Positions 1 to 9,395 of a DNA stretch of 64,000 nucleotides are shown piece after piece. Numbering within the stretch: position 1 is the first letter of the stretch; every line of letters starts with the position of its first letter. Under the pieces are notes generated by a model. The model did no database searches, was not told where the DNA came from, and saw only the letters and a list, made by a program, of their open reading frames with translations. A program made the position numbers and the translations under genes. The stretch is from Pseudomonadota bacterium (GTDB taxonomy: Bacteria; Desulfobacterota; Desulfarculia; Desulfarculales; Desulfarculaceae): assembly GCA_018819925.1 (NCBI GenBank), contig JAHJPG010000122.1, forward strand, positions 1-64,000, written 5' to 3'.

Positions 1-72
1 GGCCGAGGGGCCGCGCACCGCGGCCGCCGCGTCCCGCCAATCCTAGGCCTTGGATTTTCAGGAGAATAACCG

Positions 73-1611
73 ATGTTGATGGGCAAGGCCCTGGCGCACA
101 GCGCCCAACTCCACCCCGACAAAACCGCAGTCATCTTCGAGGGCCGCTCCTGGACCTACCGCCAGTTCAACGCCCGGGTGAACCGCCTGGCCAACGCCTT
201 GACCTCCCTGGGCCTGGTCAAGGGCGACAAGCTGGCAGTCTTGGCACTCAACGGGCCGGAATACCTGGAGATATACCACGCCACCGCCAAGCTGGGGGTG
301 TGGATGGTGCCCATCAACCACCGGCTCAAGGCCCCGGACATGGCCTATCGCATCACCCACTCCCAGGCCTCGGGCCTGGTGCTGGGGCCGGAATTCGTGT
401 TGCTCTACGACAACCTGCCCGCCGAGGTCCGCCAGGCGGTTTCCGGCTGCCTTTTGGTTTTGGGCGATGGTCCGGCCACGGTGGGGGCCCACAGCTACGA
501 GGAGGCCTTGGCCACCTCCAGCGAAACCGAGCCCGACGTGGACCTGCACCACGAGGACATCCTGTTCATCGGCTACACCGGGGGAACCACCGGGCGCAGC
601 AAGGGGGCGCTGACCTCCAACCGGGCCATCGTGGCCGGGTATTTGTACAAGGTGCTGGACTACGGCCTGGGCCCCGGCGAGGTCACCCTGAACCCCGGGC
701 CCTTCTGGCACACCGCGCCGCGCAACTTCACCTCCATGGCCCTGTACATGGGGGGCACGGCGGTGGTGATGAAAAACTTCGACGCCGCCGAGTATCTGCG
801 CCTGGTGGCCGAGCACAAGGTCACCTACAGCTTTTTGGTGCCCACCATGTTCAGCGCCATCCTGGCCCTGCCCGACCACCGCTCCTACGACACCTCCAGC
901 TACAAGGTGCTGGTCAGCGGGGGCTCGCCTCTGCCCACCCCGGTTAAGGAGGCTGCCCTGGAACGCTTCGGGCCGGTGCTAAACGAGTTTTACGCGGCCA
1001 CGGAAACCCTCATCATCACCAACATCGGGGCCAAGGACATGGCCCGCAAGACCCGCTCGGTGGGCAGGCCGGTGTGGGACGCGTTCATTAAAATATTGGG
1101 CGAGGACGGCCGGGAGGCGGCCACCGGGGAGGTGGGCGAGATATACCTCAAGGGCCCCAGCCTTTTCAGCGGCTATTACCGCGACGAAGAAAAGACCGCC
1201 GAGGCCTTCCGGGACGGATGGCTCACCCTGGGGGACATGGGCCGCGTGGACGAGGAGGGCTTCCTCTACATCGTGGACCGGCGCACCGACATGGTCATCA
1301 GCGGCGGGGAGAACATATATCCCAGCGAGGTGGAGGAGGTGCTGCTAAGGCACCCCAAGGTGGCCGAAGTGGCGGTGATCGGGGTGCCGGACCCCAATTG
1401 GGGCGAGGTTCTCAAGGCGGTGGTGGTGCTCAAAAACGGTCAGGGCAGCAGCTTTGAGGAGATAAAGGATTACTGCGCCCAGCATCTGGCGGATTATCTC
1501 AAACCCCGTTCCATTGATTTTGTTGAAGAATTGCCCCGTTCTCCGGTGGGCAAGGTGCTCAAGCGCAAGCTGCGCGACCAATATTGGTCTGATTCCGAAT
1601 TCAAGGTGTAG
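73..1611 (+). CDS. AMP-forming acyl-CoA ligase (class I adenylate-forming enzyme)
   Basis: Predicted to activate a carboxylic acid to an acyl-adenylate and then an acyl-CoA in the cytoplasm. The 512-residue length fits the family. The P-loop-like motif YTGGTTGRSKG sits near residue 167 (usual form YTSGTTGxPKG). An ATE-type motif (FYAATE) lies near 310, the core GYYRDEEKTAEAF and LGDMG motifs near 370-395, and the C-terminal catalytic lysine motif RSPVGKVLKRKL near 490. The ATG is preceded by AGGAG at a good distance. The substrate cannot be read from the sequence; short or medium fatty acids or aromatic acids are possible. The upstream neighbour lies outside the window, so operon membership is unknown. 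Confidence 0.9.
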   Translation: MLMGKALAHSAQLHPDKTAVIFEGRSWTYRQFNARVNRLANALTSLGLVKGDKLAVLALNGPEYLEIYHATAKLGVWMVPINHRLKAPDMAYRITHSQASGLVLGPEFVLLYDNLPAEVRQAVSGCLLVLGDGPATVGAHSYEEALATSSETEPDVDLHHEDILFIGYTGGTTGRSKGALTSNRAIVAGYLYKVLDYGLGPGEVTLNPGPFWHTAPRNFTSMALYMGGTAVVMKNFDAAEYLRLVAEHKVTYSFLVPTMFSAILALPDHRSYDTSSYKVLVSGGSPLPTPVKEAALERFGPVLNEFYAATETLIITNIGAKDMARKTRSVGRPVWDAFIKILGEDGREAATGEVGEIYLKGPSLFSGYYRDEEKTAEAFRDGWLTLGDMGRVDEEGFLYIVDRRTDMVISGGENIYPSEVEEVLLRHPKVAEVAVIGVPDPNWGEVLKAVVVLKNGQGSSFEEIKDYCAQHLADYLKPRSIDFVEELPRSPVGKVLKRKLRDQYWSDSEFKV

Positions 1612-1715
1612 GCGGGGCCGGCCGGGCGGCGGCTCCCGCCAGATTTTCCACAGGGCGCTCCCTTATGGGGCCGCGCCACCTATAATCCCTATTTTTTTGG
1701 CGCGGTGGTCCCGGG

Positions 1716-1735
1716 GGGCCGGGGCGGCCCTTGAT
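1716..1735 (+). terminator. Possible weak intrinsic terminator
   Basis: A 5-bp GGGCC/GGCCC stem with a 5-nt loop is followed by TTGATTTTT. It lies in the 210-bp space after the CoA ligase. The stem is short, so termination would be partial at best. Confidence 0.35.
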
Positions 1736-1821
1736 TTTTGAGGGGCGGGGGGCTAACTATGGGGCAAGATTGGCTGATGGCAAAGGGAATGGGCGCAGCT
1801 GGCGCCTTTCCGGGAGAAAAG

Positions 1822-3741
1822 ATGCGGATTTTGGTGATCAACCCGCCCCTGGCCAGCCCGGCGGCGGCTCCTGGCGCGGCTCCGAGGGTCGCCACGATCC
1901 TGGCCGGGCTGGAGCCATTGGCGGTGTGGGACGCCAACTTGGCTTTTTGGAACCAGCGCCTGCTTGCCGGCTCGGCCGCCGAGGCGGCCCGGGTGTTGCG
2001 GGGGCCACGGTTTTATGAGCCCGCGCCGTATCTGGCCGCCCGTAAAAACCTGGAGGAGCGCCTGATCCAGGCCGGCCAGGAGTTGGCCCCGGGGAGCTAC
2101 GGCTTCACCGGGCTGAACCACCCCTCCGTCTTGGACCTGGAGAGCCTGCTGGCCCGGGCCCGGGAAGCCGACGGCCCCCTGGGCGCATGGGCGGCTGGCG
2201 AACTGACCGAGCGCCTGCCCCAAGGTGAAAAGGCCCTGGTGCTGCTGTGCCTGGAGACCCCGGGTCAGTGCCTGGGGGCGGCGGTCATGGGACTGTGGCT
2301 CAAACGCCACCGCCCCGAGGCGGTGGTGGCCCTGGTGGGCGGCTGCCTGGAGCAGGCCGGCGCCCCGTCCGGGCCCGGCCCGGCCTGGGACCATGCCCTT
2401 TCGCCCATGGACTCCGGCCCCCTGCGCGATTTGGCCGCCTCCCTCATGGGCCAGGCTCCCCGCCAAGACCGCTCTTTTGAGTTGGGCGCTTTTCCCCCGC
2501 CGGAAGGCTACCTGAGCCCGGCGCCGGTGGTGTCGCTGAGGCCGGTGATGGGCATGGATCTGGTGCGCGAGGACCCGCGCGATCCGGGCATGGCCGCGCC
2601 GCGCTTCATTGAAGCGGGCCGCTTGGTGGAGTTGCTCAATCAAATGGCGGGGCGGGGGGCGGCCGGGGCTTTGCTGTTGAACCAGGAGATGCCCGCCGCC
2701 TTCTTGGAGAGCCTGGCCGGCGTGTTGACCCCGGGCGGGCCGCCCCTGGCCTTGGCCGCATCCCTGGAAGATTCCCCTTCGCCCCAGGCCCTGGCCGCCT
2801 TGGCCCGAGGCGGGGTGCGCCTGGTGCATTGGAGCCCGCCGTCCGGGGCCGAACCGGACCCTGACCCGCTCCTGGCCGCCGCGCAAAAAACCCTGGTCGC
2901 CGCCTCCCGGGCCGGGCTGTGGAACCATCTGGAGTTGCCCGCCGAGGGGGCCGATCCCCTGGCCCAGGCCCTGCTGGACTTCATCGGCTCCAACCCCCAG
3001 GTGGTGCATTCCTGGTCCCGGCCCACCCCCTGGCCTTGGTCGCCCCGGCCCATCAGCCACGTCGGCGAGCCCAGGGCCGAAGCCTACCGCCAGGTGACCC
3101 CCTTGCCGGGCGGCCCCCTGTGGCGCAAGCTGGCCGCCCCGGCCCACCTGCTGCTCTATCTGGAGCGCCACGGCCGGGAGGCGGTGCGCCACTGGCGGGT
3201 GCGGCCCGATGGCGAGAGCTCCTATGGCCTGGGGGAGAATCTGCGCTACGTGTTTGCCGAGCCCAAGGAGATCGGCCCGGAGATATTGGAAGAAATCGCC
3301 CTGTTGGTCTTGGCGGCGGGCAAGGTGAAGCCCCAATGGCTGCGTTACAACCTGGCCAACGCCTACCTGGTGGGCTACGCCGAGGAGGAGGGGGTGATCG
3401 TGGGCACCGACACCCTCAAGCGGCTCAGGCCGGAGTACATAACCAGCATCAAGGAGCAGACCGGCTTGGACCTGACGGGCTATACCGAGCGCGGCTACAT
3501 CTCCATCCGCCCTGAGTACCGGGGCACCGGGGTGGGCAACGCCCTGGTGCAGGGGGTCATCGCCCGGGCGGGCGGGCGCAAGATGTTCATCATCACCGGA
3601 TCTGACAACCTGGCCGGGCAAAACCTCTTGGCCCGCAACAACACCCGGCGGGTGCGCACCTATTTCAGCCAGCGCCTTAACAAGCCCATGCAGATTTGGA
3701 TGCCCCAGGACCAAGACCCGGAGCTGGGAGAGGAAAAGTGA
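1822..3741 (+). CDS. Degenerate B12-binding/radical-SAM-like region fused to a GNAT acetyltransferase
   Basis: 639 residues. The N-terminus (MRILVINPPL) and the layout of residues 1-430 resemble cobalamin-binding radical SAM proteins, but the CxxxCxxC cluster motif is absent; the only N-terminal cysteines are scattered. The C-terminus (about 490-625) is a GNAT fold with the acetyl-CoA pyrophosphate loop YRGTGVG near 565-571 and a late Asn/Arg-rich helix (ARNNTRR). The ATG at 1822 has GGGAG five to six bases upstream; an in-frame ATG at 1759 and a GTG-class codon at 1738 are less well supported. The gene ends 4 bp before an ATP-grasp ligase, so the two are probably co-translated. The N-terminal assignment is inference; the GNAT call is firm. 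Substrate unknown. Confidence 0.75.
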   Translation: MRILVINPPLASPAAAPGAAPRVATILAGLEPLAVWDANLAFWNQRLLAGSAAEAARVLRGPRFYEPAPYLAARKNLEERLIQAGQELAPGSYGFTGLNHPSVLDLESLLARAREADGPLGAWAAGELTERLPQGEKALVLLCLETPGQCLGAAVMGLWLKRHRPEAVVALVGGCLEQAGAPSGPGPAWDHALSPMDSGPLRDLAASLMGQAPRQDRSFELGAFPPPEGYLSPAPVVSLRPVMGMDLVREDPRDPGMAAPRFIEAGRLVELLNQMAGRGAAGALLLNQEMPAAFLESLAGVLTPGGPPLALAASLEDSPSPQALAALARGGVRLVHWSPPSGAEPDPDPLLAAAQKTLVAASRAGLWNHLELPAEGADPLAQALLDFIGSNPQVVHSWSRPTPWPWSPRPISHVGEPRAEAYRQVTPLPGGPLWRKLAAPAHLLLYLERHGREAVRHWRVRPDGESSYGLGENLRYVFAEPKEIGPEILEEIALLVLAAGKVKPQWLRYNLANAYLVGYAEEEGVIVGTDTLKRLRPEYITSIKEQTGLDLTGYTERGYISIRPEYRGTGVGNALVQGVIARAGGRKMFIITGSDNLAGQNLLARNNTRRVRTYFSQRLNKPMQIWMPQDQDPELGEEK

Positions 3742-3745
3742 GACC

Positions 3746-4621
3746 ATGCGCCTGGCGGTGATAAGCGTGCAAGGGGAGGGCTACCACCCCAACCGCCGCC
3801 TCTTGGAGGCCGCCGCCGCCCGGGGCCTGGACTTGGCGCTCATGCATCCTTTTCATACCTGGTGCGCCCTGACCGAGGGCCGGGCCGGGCTCTTGGACGG
3901 GCGGCCCGTCCCCACCGTGGCCCTGCCCCGGGTGGGCTCCACCATCAGCCCCTACACCCTGCTTTTGCTGCGCCACCTGGAGCTGATGGGCTGCCGGCTG
4001 GTAAACCGGCCCGGGCCGGTGGAGTTGGCCAGCCACAAGGACCGCTGTCTCCAGGTGATGGCCGGGGCTGGCCTGACGGTGCCCGACACGGTGTTCCTAA
4101 ACCGTTCCGAGGCCTGGGAGGCGGCGGTGGAGCGCCTGGGGGGCTACCCCCTGGTGGCCAAGCTGCCCCAGGGCCGCCAGGGGCGGGGAGTGGCTCTGAT
4201 AAGAGACGAAACCCAAGCCCAATTGGCCCGCCGGCTGTGGCTGCGCCAGCGCAGAGGCTTGTTATTGCAGCGCTATCTGCCCACCAGGGGGCGGCGGGAC
4301 CGGCGGGTGCTGGTGGTGGGAGGCCAGGCCGTGGCGGCCATGGAACTGACCCCGCCGCCGGGAGAGTTCCGGGCCAACGTTCACCTGGGGGGCCGCCCAC
4401 GGGCCATCGACCCCGCCGGGGAGGCGGCCCGCCTGGCCGTGGATGCCTGCCGCGCCCTGGGCCTGGATGTGGCCGGGGTGGATTTGGTGCTGGACGGTCG
4501 AGGTGTGTATTATGTTATGGAAGTAAACCACTCCCCCGGCTTTCAGGGCCTGGAGGAGGCCACCGGCCTGGATGTGGCGGGCCTTATCGTGGACTGCGCC
4601 CAGCAAATGGCGGGAGAGTAA
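3746..4621 (+). CDS. RimK-like ATP-grasp carboxylate-amine ligase
   Basis: 291 residues with the ATP-grasp fold of RimK/GshB-type ligases: a pre-ATP-grasp domain (1-95), the nucleotide-binding LVAKLPQGRQGRGV loop near 135, the LLQRYL hinge near 175, and the metal-binding end motif YYVMEVNHSPGF near 260. Such enzymes form peptide-like bonds between an acyl-phosphate and an amine. The start lies 4 bp after the GNAT-fusion stop. The pairing suggests that one enzyme ligates and the other N-acetylates a small peptide or amino-acid conjugate, as known for other ATP-grasp/GNAT pairs such as N-acetylglutaminylglutamine amide synthesis. The product cannot be predicted here. Transcription probably ends before the AT-rich region downstream. 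Confidence 0.85.
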   Translation: MRLAVISVQGEGYHPNRRLLEAAAARGLDLALMHPFHTWCALTEGRAGLLDGRPVPTVALPRVGSTISPYTLLLLRHLELMGCRLVNRPGPVELASHKDRCLQVMAGAGLTVPDTVFLNRSEAWEAAVERLGGYPLVAKLPQGRQGRGVALIRDETQAQLARRLWLRQRRGLLLQRYLPTRGRRDRRVLVVGGQAVAAMELTPPPGEFRANVHLGGRPRAIDPAGEAARLAVDACRALGLDVAGVDLVLDGRGVYYVMEVNHSPGFQGLEEATGLDVAGLIVDCAQQMAGE

Positions 4622-4629
4622 CAGGACTG

Positions 4630-4658
4630 TTTACTGGTAGTAATCATTATTATATAAT
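4630..4658 (+). promoter_or_regulatory. Predicted sigma-70 promoter of the ABC transporter operon
   Basis: A perfect -10 TATAAT (4653-4658) lies 17 nt after a TTTACT -35 element (4630-4635, 4/6 matches). The stretch is strikingly AT-rich against the GC-rich background. Transcription would start near 4665, leaving a leader of about 65 nt before the substrate-binding protein gene. Confidence 0.7.
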
Positions 4659-4730
4659 ACTTACCTACACACGCCCTGCTAAGTTCCTTATAATTAAGGG
4701 CGAGCATATTACTGCCGGGACAGCACGGCC

Positions 4731-6479
4731 ATGAGAAAGCGAGGGACCCTGGTGGCAAAATATTACAAGTCCGTGGGCTTCACATGTTGGTTCGCCGCTG
4801 CGGCCCTGGCCGTGGTCCTTTTGCTGGGCCTGGCCCCGGCGGCCCGGGCCGCTTCCAACGGCATGCTGCGGGTGGGCGTTTTGGAGGACCCCAAGAGCCT
4901 TAACCTTTGGCTGGCCAGCGACGCCTGGTCCAACCGGGTGCTCGGCCTGATCTACCAGTCTTTGTTCGTGCGTGAGCCCAAGGATTCCAAGCTAGTGCCC
5001 TGGCTGGCCGACGGCGAGCCGGTGTATGACGCCAGCAAAATGACCTATACCGTTAAGCTCAAGCCGGCCAAATGGTCCGACGGCACCGACTTCACCGCCG
5101 AGGACGTGGTCTTCACCGGCAAGCTCATCAAAGAGTTCAAGGTTCCCCGCCAGAGCTCCAAGTTCAGCTTCATCGAGGATATCGTGGCCGTGGACAAGCA
5201 CACGGTGCGCTTCGAGCTCAAGAGGCCCAAGGCCATATTCCTCACCCGCACCCTGACCACCCCCATCGTGCAGAAAAAGCAATGGGAAAAGTTGGTGGCC
5301 AAGTCCCGCAAATCCGAAAAGCCCCTCGCCGCCTTGTTGCGCCAGGGAGTGGATCATCCCATCGGCACCGGGCCCTTCATGCTGGAACAGTGGAAAAAGG
5401 GCGTGTTTGTCTATCTGAAGGCCAACCCCCACTTCTTCGGCAAGGGCCAGACCATGGAGGGCTACAAGCTGGGCCCCTACATCAAGGGCATCGTCTTCAA
5501 GGTCTTCGGCACCGCCGACGCGGCGGTGCTGGCCCTGAGGAAAGGCAGCATCGATTTCTATTGGAACAGCATCCAGCCCGGCTATCTGGAGCAGATCAAG
5601 GACGACCCGGAGATCAAGCTGTTCATCAGCAAGAAGAGCGGCCTCTACTACATGGGCTTCAACCTGCGCAAGCCCCCCTTCGACGACATGGCCCTGCGCC
5701 AGGCGGTGGCTACCATCATCGACAAGAACTTCATAGTCACGCGCATCCTGCAGAACTATGGCGAGGTGCTGCACTCGGTCATCCCGCCGGGCAACACCTT
5801 CTATTACAACCCCGACGTGCCCAAGTACGGTTATGGCCTGTCCTTTGACCAGCGCATGAAGCAGGCCTACGAGGTCCTCAAGAAGGCCGGCTACACCTGG
5901 GAGGTGCCGCCGGTGAACGCCCAGGGCCAGGTGCAGCCGGGCAAGGGTATCCGCCTGCCCGACGGCGATCCCATGAAGGAGTTCGTCATCCTCACTCCGC
6001 CGGCCGACTACGACCCCCACCGGGCCATGAGCGGCCAGCTCATCCAGGAGTGGCTGCGGGCGGCGGGCATGCCGGCGGTGAGCCGGCCCATGGCCTTCGG
6101 GGCCCTGATTCAAAAGGTCAAGGGCCAGCGCGACTTTGACTGCTTCGTGCTGGGCTACGGCAAGCTTTCCCTGGACCCGGGCTACATCCGCTCCTTCTTC
6201 CACTCGGGCATGAACAAGCCCAACGGTTGGAACATGAGCGGGTATGAGAGCGCGGCCTACGACGCCCTGGCCACCGAGTCCAACAACGCCATGGACCCCA
6301 ATCTGCGGCGCAAGATGATCATGGAGTTGCAAAACATAGTCATGACCGCAGTGCCCTACGTGCCGCTGTACAACCCCACCATAATCGAGGGAGTGCGCGC
6401 CGACCGCTTCACCGGCTGGGTGCAGATGCTAGACGGCGTGGGCAACATCTGGTCCTTCTGCGATATAAAGCCCAAGTAG
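4731..6479 (+). CDS. ABC transporter substrate-binding protein, peptide/nickel family 5
   Basis: 582 residues, exported. A hydrophobic signal segment at residues 18-40 ends in an APAARAA cleavage-type site, and the mature part starts with the family motif LRVGVLEDPKSLN. The protein has the usual family-5 length and the KLKPAKWSDGTDFTAEDVVF motif near residue 115. It would bind a peptide, nickel-chelate or similar ligand in the periplasm and deliver it to the two permeases encoded next. It is the first gene of a five-gene operon (SBP, two permeases, two ATPases) and has its own upstream promoter. The ligand cannot be deduced. Confidence 0.92.
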   Translation: MRKRGTLVAKYYKSVGFTCWFAAAALAVVLLLGLAPAARAASNGMLRVGVLEDPKSLNLWLASDAWSNRVLGLIYQSLFVREPKDSKLVPWLADGEPVYDASKMTYTVKLKPAKWSDGTDFTAEDVVFTGKLIKEFKVPRQSSKFSFIEDIVAVDKHTVRFELKRPKAIFLTRTLTTPIVQKKQWEKLVAKSRKSEKPLAALLRQGVDHPIGTGPFMLEQWKKGVFVYLKANPHFFGKGQTMEGYKLGPYIKGIVFKVFGTADAAVLALRKGSIDFYWNSIQPGYLEQIKDDPEIKLFISKKSGLYYMGFNLRKPPFDDMALRQAVATIIDKNFIVTRILQNYGEVLHSVIPPGNTFYYNPDVPKYGYGLSFDQRMKQAYEVLKKAGYTWEVPPVNAQGQVQPGKGIRLPDGDPMKEFVILTPPADYDPHRAMSGQLIQEWLRAAGMPAVSRPMAFGALIQKVKGQRDFDCFVLGYGKLSLDPGYIRSFFHSGMNKPNGWNMSGYESAAYDALATESNNAMDPNLRRKMIMELQNIVMTAVPYVPLYNPTIIEGVRADRFTGWVQMLDGVGNIWSFCDIKPK

Positions 6480-6516
6480 GGGAGAGGGGCGCGATTTCAG
6501 CGGCATCTGATTTACC

Positions 6517-7488
6517 ATGAGGAAGTACGTACTTAAACGCCTGGCGCAGGTGATGGTGATCCTGTTTTGCATCCTCACCATCCTCTTCGTCCTGTTCCGC
6601 CTGGCCCCGGGAGACCCGGTGTCGCGCCTGGTGGACCCGGAGATGACGCCGGAAGAGTCCCAGCACCTCATCGAGCAGCTGGGCCTGGACCAACCCATTT
6701 GGAAGCAGTACCTCATTTACCTGAAGAACTGCAGCACCGGCCAGTTCGGCTATTCCATCCACTATGGCGAGCCGGTGGCCAAGGTGATCTGGGAGAAGCT
6801 GCCCAACACCGTCTTGCTTTTCACCACCGCAGTGCTGCTCTCGGCCATGGTGGGCATATCCTGGGGCAAGATAGCCGCCTGGCGAAAGGGCAAGGCCACC
6901 GATTTGGGGCTGACCATAGCCGCCTTGGTTACCCACACCCTTTTCTTGCCCTGGCTGGCCCTGCTCTTGGTATGGGTCTTCGCCTACCAGTTGGGCTGGT
7001 TCCCCATCACCGGCATGGTCTCGGACGAGGTCTGGATGGACCCCGAGGCCGGCTTTTTCACCCGGGCGGTTGACGTGGGCTATCACATGGTGCTGCCGCT
7101 CACCACCCTGTTCCTGATTCACTTCGGCAGCTACCTGCTGGTGATGCGCTCCTCCATGCTGGACACCCTCAAAGAGGATTACATCGTTTTGGCCCGGGCC
7201 AAGGGCCTCAGCGAACGGGACATCCGCAACAAGCACGCCGCGCCCAACGCCTGGTTGCCGGTGGTGACCAGCGTGGGTCTGTCCCTGGCATTTTCCATCA
7301 ACGGCGGGGCCCTGACCGAGACGGTGTTCTCCTGGCCGGGCATCGGCCGGGAGCTGGTGTTCGCGGTGAGCCACAACGACTATCCCCTGGCCCAAGCCTC
7401 CTTCTTGTTGATATCCACGGTGGTGCTGTTGTCCAACGTGGTGGTGGACGTGCTCTACGCCTACCTGGACCCAAGGATCAGGTACTAG
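6517..7488 (+). CDS. ABC transporter permease, DppB-like
   Basis: 323 residues with the N-terminal membrane helix (LAQVMVILFCILTILFVLF) and RLAPGDP motif that mark DppB/OppB-type permeases. A central BPD_transp_1 domain has the EAA-like loop (residues about 220-245, ARAKGLSERDIRNKHA), which contacts the ATPases. About six membrane segments are visible. It forms the pore with the next permease. It lies 37 bp after the binding-protein gene and 3 bp before the second permease. Confidence 0.93.
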   Translation: MRKYVLKRLAQVMVILFCILTILFVLFRLAPGDPVSRLVDPEMTPEESQHLIEQLGLDQPIWKQYLIYLKNCSTGQFGYSIHYGEPVAKVIWEKLPNTVLLFTTAVLLSAMVGISWGKIAAWRKGKATDLGLTIAALVTHTLFLPWLALLLVWVFAYQLGWFPITGMVSDEVWMDPEAGFFTRAVDVGYHMVLPLTTLFLIHFGSYLLVMRSSMLDTLKEDYIVLARAKGLSERDIRNKHAAPNAWLPVVTSVGLSLAFSINGGALTETVFSWPGIGRELVFAVSHNDYPLAQASFLLISTVVLLSNVVVDVLYAYLDPRIRY

Positions 7489-7491
7489 AGC

Positions 7492-8421
7492 ATGGAACAG
7501 ACCACTATTAAGAGCCTAAAGGCCAAGCGCCGCGCCCTGTGGCGCCAGCGCTTCATGGAAAACTGGCGGGTGTTTTTGCGCAACCCCCTGGGCCGGATCG
7601 GCATGTCCCTGCTGGTCATGTTCGGGCTCATGGCCATCTGCTCCTACATTCCGCCCATGATCAACCCCATGTACCACCCCATGACCGGGGTGGACCCCGA
7701 TGTGGTTTCCTCGGTGGGCCCCAGTTGGCGTCACTGGCTGGGCACCGACTTCATGGGCCGCGACATCTTCAGCCAACTCCTGGCCGGGGCGCGGGTGGCC
7801 TTTTTGGTGGGCGTCTCCGCCGCCTTCATGTCGGTGGTGCTGGGCACCGCGGTGGGCATGACCGCCGGCTACATGGGCCGCTTCACCGACACCGCCCTGA
7901 TGCGCCTGGCCGACATGATAATGGTTTTGCCCACCCTGCTGGTGGTGCTGATGCTGGCCGCCCTGTTCGGCAAGCTTTCCATCTGGATGATCGTGTTGAT
8001 GATCGCCCTGTTCCGCTGGCCCGGGGTCAGCCGGATAATCCGGGCCCAAACCCTCAGCCTGAAGCAGCGGCCCTTCATCGACGCGGCCCGGGTGTCCGGG
8101 GCCGGCCACCTGCGCATAATCTTCCGCCACATCATGCCCAACGTGCTGCCCCTGGCCTTCCTCTACATGACCTTCAGGGTCACCAGCGCCATCGTCATCG
8201 AGGCGGGGTTGGCCTTTTTGGGCTTCGGCGATCCGGGCACGGTGAGCTGGGGCATGATGCTGCAATGGGTGTGGAAGACCGGGCACATGTTCCAGGCGCC
8301 CTATTGGCTGCTGCCCCCGGGCATATGCATCAGCCTCATCACCCTTTCCTTTTACATGCTGGGCCGGGCCATGGACGAGGTCTTGGACCCCCGGCTGCGC
8401 GACGAAACCCAGGCAGGCTGA
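7492..8421 (+). CDS. ABC transporter permease, DppC-like
   Basis: 309 residues. The N-terminal cytoplasmic segment and single helix are followed by the DppC signature HWLGTDFMGRDIFSQLLAGAR near residue 80-100, then five membrane helices. The EAA-type loop AARVSGAGHLRIIFRHIMPN is near 200. It pairs with the DppB-like permease. The gene begins 3 bp after its partner's stop and ends 2 bp before the first ATPase ATG, which indicates tight translational coupling. Confidence 0.93.
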   Translation: MEQTTIKSLKAKRRALWRQRFMENWRVFLRNPLGRIGMSLLVMFGLMAICSYIPPMINPMYHPMTGVDPDVVSSVGPSWRHWLGTDFMGRDIFSQLLAGARVAFLVGVSAAFMSVVLGTAVGMTAGYMGRFTDTALMRLADMIMVLPTLLVVLMLAALFGKLSIWMIVLMIALFRWPGVSRIIRAQTLSLKQRPFIDAARVSGAGHLRIIFRHIMPNVLPLAFLYMTFRVTSAIVIEAGLAFLGFGDPGTVSWGMMLQWVWKTGHMFQAPYWLLPPGICISLITLSFYMLGRAMDEVLDPRLRDETQAG

Positions 8422-8423
8422 TC

Positions 8424-9377
8424 ATGGCGCTTTTGCAAGTGGAAAACCTGGGCATCGGCTACCAGACCGCCAAGGGCCTGTTGAAGGCGGTGGACGGGGT
8501 GAGCTTCACCCTGGAGGCGGGCCGCTCCCTGGGCCTGGTGGGCGAGAGCGGCTGCGGCAAGACCACCATCGGCATGGCCCTAATGGGGCTCTTGCCGCCC
8601 AACGGCCGCATAATCGAGGGGCGCATCGTCTTGGACGGCATCGAGATCAGCGCCCTGGACGAGGACGAGCTGCGCAAGGTGCGCTGGAGCAAGGTGGCCA
8701 TGATCTTCCAGGCCGCCATGAACGCCCTCAACCCGGTCAAGCGCATCAGCGCCCAGATGGCGGAGGCCATTCAGGTCCACCGCCCGGAGGTGGACGATAG
8801 CGCGGCCATGGAGCGGGTGGAGGGCTTGTTCAACCTGGTGGGCCTGCCCCTGGAGAGACTCTACGATTTTCCCCACCAGTACAGCGGGGGCATGAAGCAG
8901 CGGGCCATCATCGCCATGGCCCTGGCCCTGAACCCCAAGCTGATAATCGCCGACGAGCCCACCACCGCCCTGGACGTGATAGTCCAAGACCAGATTCTCA
9001 AGGAGACCAAGGCGCTGCAGGAGAAGTTCAACATCGGCATCATCTTCATCAGCCACGACATCTCCATCGTGGCCGACGTCTGCCACGACATCGGGGTGAT
9101 GTACGCCGGCCAACTGGTGGAGATGGGCTCGGCCAAGGATGTGTTCTTCAATTCCCAGCACCCTTACACCCAGGCCCTGGTCAGCTCCTTCCCCACTCTG
9201 GCCGGCCCCAAGACCAAGCTGGCGCCCATTCCCGGCGAGCCGCCCAACCTCACCGGCGCCATCCCCGGCTGCCGCTTTTGCGACCGCTGCCCCAAGGACA
9301 CCGCTTCCTGCAAGCTGGAGCATCCCAAATGGCAGGAGGTAGGCCCCGGACACCATGTGTTGTGCGACCATTGCTGA
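8424..9377 (+). CDS. ABC transporter ATP-binding protein, DppD-like
   Basis: 317 residues. Walker A GESGCGKTT (about 37-45), Q-loop IFQ, signature YSGGMKQR (about 152-159), Walker B LIIADEPT and switch His in ISHD are all intact. The C-terminal oligopeptide/dipeptide transporter domain carries the CRFCDRCPKDTASC cysteine cluster near 285-300, which binds an Fe-S cluster or metal in some DppD/DppF proteins. The ATG at 8424 follows the permease stop by 2 bp. It would power import jointly with the next ATPase. Confidence 0.93.
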   Translation: MALLQVENLGIGYQTAKGLLKAVDGVSFTLEAGRSLGLVGESGCGKTTIGMALMGLLPPNGRIIEGRIVLDGIEISALDEDELRKVRWSKVAMIFQAAMNALNPVKRISAQMAEAIQVHRPEVDDSAAMERVEGLFNLVGLPLERLYDFPHQYSGGMKQRAIIAMALALNPKLIIADEPTTALDVIVQDQILKETKALQEKFNIGIIFISHDISIVADVCHDIGVMYAGQLVEMGSAKDVFFNSQHPYTQALVSSFPTLAGPKTKLAPIPGEPPNLTGAIPGCRFCDRCPKDTASCKLEHPKWQEVGPGHHVLCDHC

Positions 9378-9395
9378 GGCGAGGAATTAAGATAG

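Noticed and set aside
1753-3747. A 664-codon minus-strand frame
   Set aside because: Antisense to the GNAT fusion; low-complexity Gly/Gln/His translation with no domain.
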